Assembly (NCBI RefSeq): GCF_900155435.1
Contig: NZ_LT700212.1
Span: forward strand, 507,420-571,419
Direction: 5' to 3'
DNA from: Actinomyces provencensis
GTDB lineage: Bacteria; Actinomycetota; Actinomycetes; Actinomycetales; Actinomycetaceae
Length of the DNA: 64,000 nt
In this document: positions 8,156 to 18,900 of the stretch, one piece after another
Position numbering within the stretch: position 1 is the first letter of the stretch
Layout of the letters: every line of letters begins with the position of its first letter
Notes under the pieces: model-generated
What the model saw: only the letters and a program-made list of their open reading frames with translations
Database searches by the model: none
What the model was told of the DNA's origin: nothing
Made by a program: the position numbers and the translations under genes

Positions 8156-8554
8156 TCAGTGCACCCCGAGGATGTCGGTGACGAAGACCAGGGTGTCTCC
8201 GCCGCCGATGCCGGCCTGGGGCACCCCGCGGTCCCCGTAGCCGTACTCGGAGGGGATCGAGAGCAGCACTCGGGAACCCACCTTCTGCCCCACCAGTCCG
8301 TCGTCCCAGCCGCGGATCACCATGCCGACGCCGATCTGGAAGGCCAGCGCCTGACCACGGTCGTAGGAGTTGTCGAAGACGCCCCCGTTCCACACCTGAC
8401 CCAGGTAGTGGCACTGGATCTGGTCCCCGGGCTCGACCTCCTGGCCGTCGCCCTCGTGGAGGACCTCCACGAGCAGGTCCTCGGAGGGCTCGGCCCCCGA
8501 GAAATCGAGAGTGGGCTTGCGGCCGAAGTCTCCGGTGACGGTGATGTTCTCCAT
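8156..8554 (-). CDS. FKBP-type peptidyl-prolyl cis-trans isomerase
   Basis: A 132-residue single-domain FKBP that catalyses proline isomerisation in proteins. The fold signature is clear: VEPGDQIQCHYLGQVWNGGVFDNSY, then VIRGWDDGLVGQKVGSRVLLSIPSEYGYGDRG and DTLVFVTDILGV. No signal peptide is seen, so it is cytoplasmic. The ATG is preceded by CCAGGAGAAGAC. It lies 100 bases downstream of the Bax-inhibitor gene on the same strand. Confidence 0.94.
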   Translation of the reverse strand: MENITVTGDFGRKPTLDFSGAEPSEDLLVEVLHEGDGQEVEPGDQIQCHYLGQVWNGGVFDNSYDRGQALAFQIGVGMVIRGWDDGLVGQKVGSRVLLSIPSEYGYGDRGVPQAGIGGGDTLVFVTDILGVH

Positions 8555-8654
8555 GTCTTCTCCTGGACGGTGGTGGGTCGTTGGAATCAGTGTTGTCCGG
8601 GGCCTGGCCCGGACGCGCGGGGAGTCGTGCCCCGCGAGGGGAGGGAGCGGCAGG

Positions 8655-9578
8655 TCAGTTCCTCATACGGCCGAGCAGCTGCAGGATCTCCACGTACATC
8701 CACACCACGGTGACCATGAGGCCGAACGCGCAGGACCAGGCGAACTTCGCCGGAGCCCCCATCTCGACACCCACCTTGGCCTGGTCGAAGTCCTGGATCA
8801 GGCAGGCAGCACCGATGAGGACCGCAACCACGCCGACGACCGTGCCGAGCTGGAAGCCCATGAAGGTCGCGTCGTTCATGCCACCCGCCGTCGAGAAGAC
8901 ACCTGTGAGAACCAGGATCCAGTTGAGGACGCGGTAGACGAGGATGCCGATCAGGGCGATGAGCGTGAAGCGCGCGAGCTTCGGGGAGTTGCGGACCCTC
9001 CCGGAGGCGAAGAGCGCCAGCGTGACGGCAAAGACCGCGGCGGTCGCCAGCACTGCCTGGCCGACGATGCCGTCGTACTGGGCCTCCATGATGGCCGAGA
9101 GCCCACCCATGGCCAGCCCCTGCGCCGCCGCGTAGGCCATGATCAGAGCCGGGCGGATCGTTTTGGAGAAGATGTTGACCATGGCGAGCACGAAGCCCAC
9201 CAACATGCCGGCACCCATGAGCAGCACTCCGAGACCGGGGTTGGCCACGGTCGCCATCCAGGCGAGGACCGCCCCGACCAGCAGGACGCCGAAGAGCAGG
9301 CCCGTCTTCATGATGACGTCGTCGTAGGTCATGCGCCCGCGGTCCACGGCGTCTGCCGACGCCCCCGCATAGGCGCGCTCGGCCTCGTCCAGCGCGTGCT
9401 GGTCGTAGGTGGGCACCTGCCGCTGGGAAGCCTGGGCTGCTCCGGCTGCCGCGTAGGGGAACCGCGTCGAGTCCGCCGTGTCGGCGGAGCCGGGCTGGTA
9501 GCCGGGCATCGTCGGGTAGCCCGCCGGGGTGGTCTCCTTCCACTCCGACTCGAGGCGGTTGAACACCGGGTTGGCCAT
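8655..9578 (-). CDS. Bax inhibitor-1 / YccA family membrane protein
   Basis: A 307-residue protein. About 85 polar, Ala/Gln/Pro-rich residues are followed by seven hydrophobic helices, with the conserved LYRVLNWIL-like and MNDATFMGFQLGTVVGVVAVL region. This matches actinobacterial Bax-inhibitor-1-like proteins, which form a proton/calcium-leak-type membrane fold; a physiological role in this group is not established. The start MANPVFNRLESEW has GGAGGAGAC directly upstream, so longer versions are rejected. Confidence 0.9.
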   Translation of the reverse strand: MANPVFNRLESEWKETTPAGYPTMPGYQPGSADTADSTRFPYAAAGAAQASQRQVPTYDQHALDEAERAYAGASADAVDRGRMTYDDVIMKTGLLFGVLLVGAVLAWMATVANPGLGVLLMGAGMLVGFVLAMVNIFSKTIRPALIMAYAAAQGLAMGGLSAIMEAQYDGIVGQAVLATAAVFAVTLALFASGRVRNSPKLARFTLIALIGILVYRVLNWILVLTGVFSTAGGMNDATFMGFQLGTVVGVVAVLIGAACLIQDFDQAKVGVEMGAPAKFAWSCAFGLMVTVVWMYVEILQLLGRMRN

Positions 9579-9695
9579 GTCTCCTCCGTGGGGTAGCTGG
9601 TCAGTCACGTCAAATCTGTCATGTCCTCGTCTCCTGCGCCAGCGCTGTTCATCGATTCCGCCCTCGGCGCACTCCTCCTCGGGACAGCGGGCGGG

Positions 9696-9731
9696 GGTCG
9701 CCCTCGTCGTTCCCCACGCACGAGGGCGACC
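9696..9731. terminator. Terminator hairpin made from an inverted decamer pair
   Basis: A perfect 12-bp stem GGTCGCCCTCGT (9696-9707) / ACGAGGGCGACC (9720-9731) with a 12-base loop lies about 100 bases downstream of the permease gene. Its left arm covers nine of ten bases of the dispersed decamer CGCCCTCGTC (9699-9708), and its right arm is a one-mismatch inverted copy. Confidence 0.75.
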
Positions 9732-9834
9732 GGAGGCGTACCTCGGCCCACAGCACGCAATCCTCACAGGAGCAGAACCTCAAGGTGCTCGCCACTCCGG
9801 GGCCACCGGGTCACCGGCCCACCGACCCACCGGC

Positions 9835-10815
9835 TCACCCGACGGTCCCGGCGTCCCGGAGGGGAACCAGCCGCGGGACGAGTCGCACCAGGACCACCAT
9901 GACGACCAGCTCGACCAGCGTCTGTGTGACGACGACGAGTGGGGCGAGGTCGAACGCCGGGGGAAGTGCGAGGGCGAGGGGGAGGACCACCAACGAGTTG
10001 CGGGTCACCCCACTGAAGACGATCGCCCGGCGACTGCGGGGGTCCAGTCCCGCCATCCGGCCCGCGGCCACACCGATGGGGACCATCACCACTGCGAACA
10101 ACACGTAGACCGGGACGACTGCCAGCAGCGACCCGATGCTGGCCCCGACCCGGGCGATCTGGGAGGTGACGACGACGGCGAGGGTGAGCATCATCAGCGG
10201 CACCATGGCCGCCAGGACACGGTCGCGGAGCAGGACCCCCCAGAGCGTGCGTGCCGCCGCGAACTGGGTGATCCCGGCAGCCACCAGTGGCACCACGATG
10301 AGTACCAGGAACGCCTCGGCGAACGGGGCGAGGTCGACACTCGCGGCGAAACTGGGGCCGACGAAGACCCAGAGGTAGACCGGCAGCAGGAGCATCTGGG
10401 TGAGCATCAGCATCGGTGCAGCCGCCAGCAGCCGATCCCTCGCGCCGCCCGCGATCCCGGTGAACACGATGACGTAGTCCACGCAGGGCGAGAGGAGGAC
10501 GAACAGTGCCCCGATGAACAGCGCGCGGTCGTGGGCGATGATCACGGTCAGGAGACGGACCACGACGGGCACGACCAGGAAGTTCAGCGCGAGGACCGTG
10601 ACGAGGAACCTCCAGTCCCGGAACGCCTGGCCGATCCGGGCGAACGGCACCCCCAGGAACGTCGCGTAGAGCAGCAGACCGAGGACGGGGTTGATGGCGA
10701 TCTCCGCCGGGTGTGCGATCGCAGGGAACGACAGACCGACCACGGCACCCAGGACGAGGGCGGCGATGTGAAGGGGCACCTGGTGCCGCTCCCACCACGC
10801 CACCACTCCTGCCAT
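9835..10815 (-). CDS. BART-superfamily permease, bile acid symporter / Acr3-like
   Basis: A 326-residue protein with about ten hydrophobic helices and short loops. The segment FVLLSPCVDYVIVFTGIAGG near residue 115 is characteristic of actinobacterial proteins annotated as arsenic-resistance or bile-acid:Na+ symporter-like permeases, with the Cys-containing SPC turn in helix 4. Substrate is unknown: arsenite, a bile-acid-like anion or another organic anion are all possible, and no ars regulator or reductase is nearby. It lies downstream of the tRNA gene on the same strand. Confidence 0.78.
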   Translation of the reverse strand: MAGVVAWWERHQVPLHIAALVLGAVVGLSFPAIAHPAEIAINPVLGLLLYATFLGVPFARIGQAFRDWRFLVTVLALNFLVVPVVVRLLTVIIAHDRALFIGALFVLLSPCVDYVIVFTGIAGGARDRLLAAAPMLMLTQMLLLPVYLWVFVGPSFAASVDLAPFAEAFLVLIVVPLVAAGITQFAAARTLWGVLLRDRVLAAMVPLMMLTLAVVVTSQIARVGASIGSLLAVVPVYVLFAVVMVPIGVAAGRMAGLDPRSRRAIVFSGVTRNSLVVLPLALALPPAFDLAPLVVVTQTLVELVVMVVLVRLVPRLVPLRDAGTVG

Positions 10816-10890
10816 GTCCAGGTCCTCCCAGACGTGCGGTGCCCCTACGGAATGTCACCCGACCGCCCGGACCGGAACCGTCCCCTCCCG

Positions 10891-10967
10891 TGGTGCCCCC
10901 ACCGGGACTCGAACCCGGACTGAGCCGATTTTAAGTCGGCTGCCTCTGCCGATTGGGCTATGGGGGC
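10891..10967 (-). tRNA. tRNA with UAA anticodon (tRNA-Leu), short variable arm
   Basis: A complete 77-base cloverleaf with encoded CCA. The acceptor is GCCCCCA/TGGGGGC with discriminator A; the anticodon stem is GCCGA/TCGGC with loop CTTAAAA; the T arm is CCGGG TTCGAAT CCCGG. The anticodon UAA reads the UUA leucine codon. The variable region is only five bases (TCAGT), whereas bacterial leucine tRNAs normally carry a long variable arm. A73 fits leucyl-tRNA synthetase identity. It follows ppx on the same strand, as I recall for a leucine tRNA in mycobacteria. Confidence 0.9.
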
Positions 10968-10973
10968 TGGGGC

Positions 10974-11029
10974 CGCCCTCGTCGACGAGGGGGCTCATCG
11001 GGACGCGCCCCCGGGGGCGGACGAGGGCG
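10974..11029. terminator. Nested hairpin between ppx and the tRNA gene
   Basis: An inverted pair of the decamer CGCCCTCGTC (10974-10983) and GACGAGGGCG (11020-11029) encloses a perfect 14-base palindrome CGCCCCCGGGGGCG (11006-11019). It lies 12 bases after the ppx stop and just before the tRNA 5' end on the minus strand, so it may end ppx transcripts or shape tRNA processing. Confidence 0.6.
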
Positions 11030-11041
11030 ACTCCTGTCCAC

Positions 11042-12007
11042 TCACACCTGAGACAGGGCGATCCCGTCCAGGATGTCATGCTCCGAGGTGAGCACGTGGT
11101 CGATGGTGTGCCCACGGGTCGCGGCGCGCTCCACGACGCGGGCGACGACACGGCTCCAGATCAGCGCACCGGCCGCGATGACGTCCTCACGTCCCTGCGG
11201 CATGAAGCCGAGGGCCGCCTTGACGGGAACGGGCTCCTCGACCATGAAGCGCACGGCCGCGTCGATCTCCTCCAGCGTCAGGTCGGCGCCGTCGATGCGT
11301 TCGGGCTGGTAGCTGGTCAGACCCAGCGCCTGGGCGGTGATCGTGGTGACCGTTCCGGCCACACCCACCAGGGTCCCCACCCGGCTCAGGTCGACCCGGT
11401 CCGAGGCGGCGTCGAGCTGGGCATCGATCCAGGACACCGCAGCCGCCTCCGAGTGGCGGTCCACCCCGGCCTGGAGGAACTTCTCGGTCACGCGCACGGA
11501 GCCCATGTCGATCGAGACCGACTGTTCGACGGTGGCACTGCCCAGCACCAGCTCGGTCGAACCGCCTCCGATGTCCACCACCAGCAGTGGCCGCGGGGCG
11601 GCAGGGTCGACGCCGCTGACGGCCCCCCTGAAGGACAGGGCCGCCTCCTCCGTACCGGGCACCACCTCGGGGGCCACACCGAGCACGCGACGCACCCCCT
11701 CGACGAACTCCTCGCGGTTGGAGGCGTCGCGTGTGGCGGACGTCGAGACGAAACGGATGGAGTCGGCACCCAGACGGTCGATCATCTCCGCGTACTCCCG
11801 GGTCGCCTCGAGGGTGCGCTCGATGGCCGCGGGATCCAGGACGCCGGTGCGGTCCACACCCTGTCCCAGGCGCACGATGCGCATCTGTCGGGTGAGGTCG
11901 TGCAGGCGCGGGACGCGCGTCCCCGAGGGCCCCTCCTCCCAGTCGGCATCAGCGACGAGCAGTCGGATGGAGTTGGTCCCACAGTCAATGGCAGCTACAC
12001 GGGTCAC
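11042..12007 (-). CDS. ppx: Ppx/GppA family exopolyphosphatase
   Basis: A 321-residue member of the actin-like ASKHA fold that removes terminal phosphate from polyphosphate or pppGpp. It has the phosphate-1 loop AIDCGTNSIRLLVAD and the second phosphate loop VVDIGGGSTELVLG, with STSATRDASNREEF between. The length matches the short one-domain actinobacterial Ppx. The GTG at 12007 is preferred because GGGAGG lies 8 bases before it; a GTG six codons upstream is possible. It follows DUF501 after 70 bases, in the same block as eno and ftsB. Confidence 0.92.
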   Translation of the reverse strand: MTRVAAIDCGTNSIRLLVADADWEEGPSGTRVPRLHDLTRQMRIVRLGQGVDRTGVLDPAAIERTLEATREYAEMIDRLGADSIRFVSTSATRDASNREEFVEGVRRVLGVAPEVVPGTEEAALSFRGAVSGVDPAAPRPLLVVDIGGGSTELVLGSATVEQSVSIDMGSVRVTEKFLQAGVDRHSEAAAVSWIDAQLDAASDRVDLSRVGTLVGVAGTVTTITAQALGLTSYQPERIDGADLTLEEIDAAVRFMVEEPVPVKAALGFMPQGREDVIAAGALIWSRVVARVVERAATRGHTIDHVLTSEHDILDGIALSQV

Positions 12008-12077
12008 CGGAACATCCTCCCACACCGAGCCCCTGCACCCCTGGGCACCTCGTCCCCGGCGCCGGCGCCGGTGCCCG

Positions 12078-12584
12078 TCAGCAGGAGCAGCGCTGCGCGT
12101 CCCACAACCCGCGCGCCGTGAGCAGTGCGAGGGTCCTGTCCCCCACCGGGTTCACGCCGGGGCCCGCCGCCAGGGCATGACCGAGCAGGGCGTGGAGGCA
12201 CTTCACGCGTGTCGGCATGCCACCCGCGGAGACGCGTTCGATCTCGGGCGCCTCCCCGAGTTCGCGCCGCCGTGCCAGGTAGTCCTCGTGCGCCGCCCGG
12301 TAGGCGTCCGCGACGCCCTCGTCCTCCCGGAGCCACGTGTTGAGGTCCTCCATGACGTGCTCGGCCTCCAGCGTCGAGCACCCACGCACGGCAGGAGGGC
12401 AGGTCAGGTAGAAGGTCGTCGGGAAGGGGGTGCCGTCCTCCAGGCGCGGAGCGGTGACGACCACCGTCGGGCGTCCGCACACGCAGCGCGCACCGATGCC
12501 GACGACACCGCGGGGGACGCGGCCGAGTTGCCCGCGGAGGGTCTCGATGTCGGTCGGGGTGGCGGGGTCGATCACATGGGCCAT
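12078..12584 (-). CDS. DUF501 protein
   Basis: A 168-residue protein of the DUF501 family, almost always found between ftsB and ppx in actinobacteria; its function is unknown. Visible conserved parts are VVGIGARCVCGRPTVV, PFPTTFYLTCPPAVRGCS and AGGMPTRVKCLHALLGH. Six Cys residues, including CVC and CPPAVRGC, hint at metal binding or disulfides, but this is inference. It starts 9 bases after the ftsB-like stop, so the two are probably co-translated. Confidence 0.9.
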   Translation of the reverse strand: MAHVIDPATPTDIETLRGQLGRVPRGVVGIGARCVCGRPTVVVTAPRLEDGTPFPTTFYLTCPPAVRGCSTLEAEHVMEDLNTWLREDEGVADAYRAAHEDYLARRRELGEAPEIERVSAGGMPTRVKCLHALLGHALAAGPGVNPVGDRTLALLTARGLWDAQRCSC

Positions 12585-12593
12585 GGTGTGGGG

Positions 12594-13409
12594 TCACTCC
12601 CTCGGGACGTCGGCCTCCGTGAGCGAGGCGGTCAGCACCTGGACCCACGGACGGGCTGGACCCTGGGGTTCGGCGGCGTCGATCTGCGAGGTGTCCGCGT
12701 GGTCCGCTCCGGGGTCCACGACAGCATACTGGGTCTCCCCGGGCAGCACGTAGCCGAGGCGGGAACGCGCCTGGGAGGCGATGTAGTCGGGGTCGTTCCA
12801 CAGGTCCAGTTGGTGCTGCATGTCGGCGTTGTCCTGCTCGGCGGCGGCGACCCGGGCCGTGATGTCGCGCAGGTCCTGTTCCTGGCGCCACCACTGGAAC
12901 AGGGAGGGCACCAGCATGCCCGCCAGGACCGCACCGACCACGGCGATGCCGAGCAGACGGACCGAGACCGTCAGGCCGCCGAAGCTGAAGGTGGAGTGCG
13001 GGCGACGTTCCCGGGGCGTCCGCTCGCCCGCAGAGGAGGACCCACGGCGTCCGTCGGTGGGTCGTCGCGCGGCGGTGGCGCGAGCGCTCGCCGTCGTGGT
13101 CGTACGAGGGCGACGCCGCTTCGCCGCCGGATCGGGACGCCCGGGCTCCGGGGCATTCGACCTGGAGCCACTCACAGGGGAGGAGATGGCAGCGGGGTCG
13201 GCAACCTGCGTTGGCTCGTCGTGCGCACCCGGGTCGGATGCGGACGCGTGGGCTTCCCCGGTCCCTGCGGCTGCGGCCCGCCTGCGGTCCCCGGAGGCAT
13301 TCGTGCGTTGCGGGTCCCGGGAGGAGCCCGAGCGCGCGCCGGTGCCCGCTGCGTGGGGATGGCGGGGAGGCTTGGGCCGCGCAGGTCGGACGGATCGGGA
13401 GTCAGGCAT
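12594..13409 (-). CDS. ftsB: FtsB/DivIC-like septum formation protein with long N-terminal tail
   Basis: A 271-residue single-pass membrane protein. About 145 disordered Arg/Ala/Pro/Ser-rich cytoplasmic residues are followed by one membrane helix (VRLLGIAVVGAVLAGMLVP). After it comes a periplasm-side coiled coil (EQDLRDITARVAAAEQDNAD) ending in the DivIC signature DPDYIASQARSRLGYVLPGE. FtsB-type proteins link FtsQ and FtsL in the divisome. The start at 13409 is uncertain because the GGGAG before it is only one base away. The tail is unusual compared with the roughly 100-residue E. coli FtsB but is common in actinobacteria. Confidence 0.85.
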   Translation of the reverse strand: MPDSRSVRPARPKPPRHPHAAGTGARSGSSRDPQRTNASGDRRRAAAAGTGEAHASASDPGAHDEPTQVADPAAISSPVSGSRSNAPEPGRPDPAAKRRRPRTTTTASARATAARRPTDGRRGSSSAGERTPRERRPHSTFSFGGLTVSVRLLGIAVVGAVLAGMLVPSLFQWWRQEQDLRDITARVAAAEQDNADMQHQLDLWNDPDYIASQARSRLGYVLPGETQYAVVDPGADHADTSQIDAAEPQGPARPWVQVLTASLTEADVPRE

Positions 13410-13577
13410 GCTCCCATGGTGCCGCGCCCGCAGGGTCTGTCGCCACAGGACGTGCGGCATGTCCTCAGCACAACGGCGAGCCCACACCGCGCTCGACAGG
13501 CACGCCTCCGCCGTCCCGGCGACGCCCTCGTCGACCATCCCCGGGTCCGGGCCCGACCAGCCGCACCCCGACACGCA

Positions 13578-13655
13578 GAAGTCCGCCCTCCCGGAGGAGG
13601 ACGGACTTCATGCCGTCAACTGAGCGGACCTCGTGCCCCCGACGGAGCGGACTTC
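13578..13655 (-). repeat. 23-base periodic array B, three copies plus one inverted copy
   Basis: On the minus strand, downstream of eno, three cores end at plus-strand positions 13655, 13632 and 13609, exactly 23 bases apart. A fourth copy (13578-13591) lies in the opposite direction and pairs with the last one as a 14-bp near-perfect hairpin (loop CGGA). The array begins 37 bases after the eno stop, next to a C-rich tract on the eno sense strand. Confidence 0.88.
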
Positions 13656-13691
13656 GCGGGGAGGGGGGTGCGGCTCAGTGCGGGGTGCGGC

Positions 13692-15011
<1,320 letters not shown>

Positions 15012-15192
15012 TCAACGGTAGTACGGGGCGCCGCCGTTGGGCACCCCCTGGAACGGGTGGACGCACGGGGGCGTCACACTGGTGCCCCGCACGCGTCGGG
15101 TGAGCGACGATGGTCCCCATTCGGGGGCCACGGCCCGATCCTCCGGCGAGGTATCGGTCACATCCGGGAGTCATGGTGGCAGGACCGATCGG

Positions 15193-15765
15193 TCAGTTCC
15201 CGCTCTGGGAGGAGTCGGATCCCGACGCCGTTCCGGAACCCACGACATCGCCGAACGTCGAGGAGACGATCTGGTTGTCCTGGTCGAGCGTCCCGTAGCG
15301 CGGGTTCAGCCGCACATCGGCGCTGGCCTGCTTCTCCGCCAGCTCCTGGGTCAACTGGGAGGTGTCGGACACCGCGGACTGCAGGTCCGAGACCGTGATC
15401 TGCATCCTCAGCAGGTCCACGAGGGCGTGGTTGAGGTCGTCGGGCACAGTGGTGATCGACTGCTGTTCCTCGGCGGCCTTGATCTGGGACTCCACGGTGG
15501 CGTCGTCGACGACGATCCCGTGGTCGGCACCCATCTCCTGGATGTGGTGGGCACTGGCCAGGGCCGAGACGAACTCGGAGCGACCCGGCTCCTGCCCGAA
15601 CATCGCGTCGAACTGGTCGATCGACTGCGTGACGTCCGCCTCGGTGTAGGTGGTGTCCCCCACCTGCAGGGCGACGCCCGGCTGGGCGGAGCATGCGCCG
15701 AGACCGGCGACCAGCGCGAGTGAGGACAGTCCGGCGAGGACCCTCCCCTTGCGAGTGTGGAACAC
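15193..15765 (-). CDS. SurA N-terminal-like lipoprotein
   Basis: A 190-residue exported lipoprotein. The N-terminus VFHTRKGRVLAGLSSLALVA ends in the lipobox LGAC, so the mature protein is lipid-anchored at about Cys25. The body (VALQVGDTTYTEADVTQSI) resembles the N-terminal chaperone part of SurA/PrsA-type proteins, but no parvulin isomerase domain follows. The last 20 residues are Ser/Gly-rich. The GTG start is supported by GGGAGG 6 bases upstream. A similar short protein is often found after mfd in actinobacteria. A role in folding of exported proteins is inference. Confidence 0.8.
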   Translation of the reverse strand: MFHTRKGRVLAGLSSLALVAGLGACSAQPGVALQVGDTTYTEADVTQSIDQFDAMFGQEPGRSEFVSALASAHHIQEMGADHGIVVDDATVESQIKAAEEQQSITTVPDDLNHALVDLLRMQITVSDLQSAVSDTSQLTQELAEKQASADVRLNPRYGTLDQDNQIVSSTFGDVVGSGTASGSDSSQSGN

Positions 15766-15974
15766 GTGCGACCTCCCTCGGTGCGGTCCCCTCGGACCGC
15801 CTCCCAAGTCTACGACAGGGCGGGCACGGCACCCGACCGACAGCAACGTGCGGACACCCGGGACCTGGCCGACCGGATCCCCGCACCGCAAGGACCCGCG
15901 CGCCGCCCGGACCCGCGCCGCACGCCGGGCCCCGCACCCCTGCGAGGGCGCCGCCCTCGTCGACCGGGTCCGTC

Positions 15975-18900
15975 TCACTTCGAGAACGGCACCAGCACCT
16001 TGGTCACGAGGGTCTCGACCCACTCCAGCAGCGCCTCGTCGGTCAGCGGCACCCCGCCCACGCGGGCGGTCTGGGGCACCGGGACCAGCACCTGGCGCAC
16101 GGCCGCCTTGATGACGGAACCCGGGTGGAGCCGCTTGAGTCGGATCACCTGGGAGTCAGCCAGCTCCACCGGGCCGATGCGCAGGTAGCGGCCCTGCGTG
16201 GCGATCTCCGCGATCCCCGCCCGGCGCACGGTCTCGCGCAGACGTGCCAGGGAGAAGAGCAGTTCGACCTCGCGCGGGATCGGACCGTAGCGGTCGGCGA
16301 GCTCCTCGCGCACGTCGGCCTCCTGCTCGGGCGTGGTGACGGCCGCGATCTTGGCGTAGACCTCCAGTCGCAGGCGCTCCCCCGTGACGTAGTCCTCGGG
16401 GATGTGGGCATCCACCGAGAGCTCCAGGTGGATGTCCGCCTTCTCCGCCGGGCGCTCACCGCGGTACTCGGCCACGGCGTCGGCCACCATGCGCACGTAC
16501 ATGTCGAAGCCCACGCCCTCGACCTGCCCCGACTGGGCGCCACCCAGCAGGTTGCCGGCGCCCCGGATCTCCAGGTCCTTCTGCGCCACGGCGAGCCCCG
16601 CCCCCAGGTCCGTGTTCTGGGCGATGGTGCGCAGGCGCTCGTGGGCGGTCTCGGTGAGGGTGCGGTCCCCGGGGTAGAAGAAGTAGGCGTAGGCCCGCTC
16701 GCGACCGCGTCCCACGCGACCGCGCAGCTGGTGGAGCTGGGAGAGCCCGAAGACGTCGGCCCGATCGACGATGAGGGTGTTGGCGTTGGAGATGTCGAGC
16801 CCCGTCTCCACGATGGTCGTGCAGACGAGGACGTCGAACTCGTGGTTCCAGAAGTCCACGATGACGTTCTCCAGCTCGTGCTCCCCCAGCTTCCCGTGGC
16901 CGACGCGCACGCGCGCCTCCGGCACCAGCTCCTGGACGTGGGCGGCCACGGAGTTGATGGACTCCACGCGGTTGTGGACGTAGAACACCTGCCCGTCGCG
17001 CAGCAGCTCACGCCGGATGGCGGCACTGACCTGGGCATCGGTGAAGGCCCCGACGAAGGTGAGGACAGGTTGGCGTTCCTCGGGTGGTGTCTGCAGGATC
17101 GACATCTCACGGATCCCCGACACCGCCATCTCCAGGGTGCGCGGGATGGGCGTGGCCGACATCGACAGCACGTCGACGTCGGTGCGCAGTGCCTTGAGGG
17201 TCTCCTTGTGCTCGACGCCGAAACGCTGCTCCTCGTCGATGACCACCAGGCCCAGGTCCTTGAAGCGCACGGTCCCCGTCAGCAGGGAGTGGGTGCCGAT
17301 GACGACGTCGATCTTGCCCGAGGCCAGGCCCTGGCGGACCTCCTCGGCCTCCTTGTGGGTGGAGAAGCGCGACAGGGTCGCCACGTCCACGGGGAAACCG
17401 GCGTAACGCTCGGTGAACGTCTCGTAGTGCTGGTGGACCAGCAGGGTCGTCGGCACGAGGACGGCCACCTGCTTCCCGTCCTGGACCGCCTTGAAGGCGG
17501 CACGCACCGCGATCTCCGTCTTGCCGTAGCCGACGTCACCGGTGAGGAGGCGGTCCATGGGGACGGGCTTCTCCATGTCGGCCTTGACCTCGTCGATGGT
17601 CACGAGCTGGTCGGGGGTCTCCACGTAGGGGAAGGCGTCCTCGAGCTCGCGCTGCCAGGGCGTGTCCGGGGAGAAGGCATGCCCCTGGGTGGCCTGGCGC
17701 GCGGCGTAGAGGCGGATCAGCTCCTTGGCGATCTCCTTGACCGCCTTGCGGGCGCGCTGCTTGGTCTTCGCCCAGTCCGCCCCGCCCATGCGTGACAGGG
17801 AGGGCTGGTCGGAGCCGGTGTACTTGGTGACCTGGTCCAGGGAGTCGGTGGGGACGAACAGCCGGTCCCCGGGTTGGCCCTTCTTCGAGGGCGCGTACTC
17901 GATGAGCAGGTAGTCCCGTGTCACCGCAGCGTCCCCGCGCCCGACCCTGCGCGAGACGAGCTCGAGGAAGCGCCCCACGCCGTGCTGCTCGTGGACGACG
18001 AAGTCCCCGGGGTGCAGGGTCAGGGGGTCCACGCCCTTGCGCCGCCTGGACGGCATGCGCCGCATGTCACGGGTGGTGGCACCGGCACGGCCCGTCAGGT
18101 CGGCCTCGGTGAGCACCGCCAGACGCTGTCCTGCCATGACGAAGCCGACCCCGGCGGAGGCCGTGGTCACGTGGACGACGGCCGGATCCGGCTCGTGGGC
18201 GACGTCGTCGACGACGCGGGCCGCGACCCCCGCCTCGGCGAGGATGCTGGCGATGCGCCGCCCGGGTCCGGGTCCCTCGGTGGTGATCACCAGGTGCCAG
18301 CCGGCACGCACCAGGTTCCCCAGGTCCTCCGCCGCGCGCGCGAAGTCGCCACGGTAGGGCCTCACCTCGCGGGCGCCGACGACGGCCAGGGACGGGGAGA
18401 CGACCAGCGCCCGGGGTTCGTGGGCCAGGAGTCCGCCGGGCAGGGCGGTCCCCGACAGTGCGGCGGGCCGTCCCGTCCCGATCGACGAGGGCGGGGCCGT
18501 GTTGCCCCGGTCGGTATCGGTCCGGTCGGTGTCGGTGTCGGTGTCCACCGGATCGGTCGCGTCCAGATCGGGGCCGTCCTCGTCGGAGGTGCCCTCCGTG
18601 CCCGCGCCGCCCGCCGGGCCCGGCGCCGGCACGGCTGCGTCGCCCTCGTCCCCGCTGCCCGCGAGCGCCTCGGCGAGTTCTGCGGGAGGCAGGGTGGTGA
18701 ACTGCCACCAGCCCCTGCGTGCCCCACTGCCCCAGACGTCGTCCAGGGGCAGGAAGGAGGCGGTGCCCGCCTGGACGGGCACCTTCCCGCCACCGGCTGC
18801 GGCGGACCAGGCGGCGCGGAGGAACTCCTCGGTGGTGGCCACGAGGTCCTCGGCGCGCGCCCGGATGCGCTCCGGCTCGGACATGACGAACACGGAGTCC

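Noticed and set aside
9835-10815. Naming the permease as a proven arsenite exporter
   Set aside because: The SPC turn and helix pattern support the superfamily only; no arsR, arsC or metal-responsive site is nearby.
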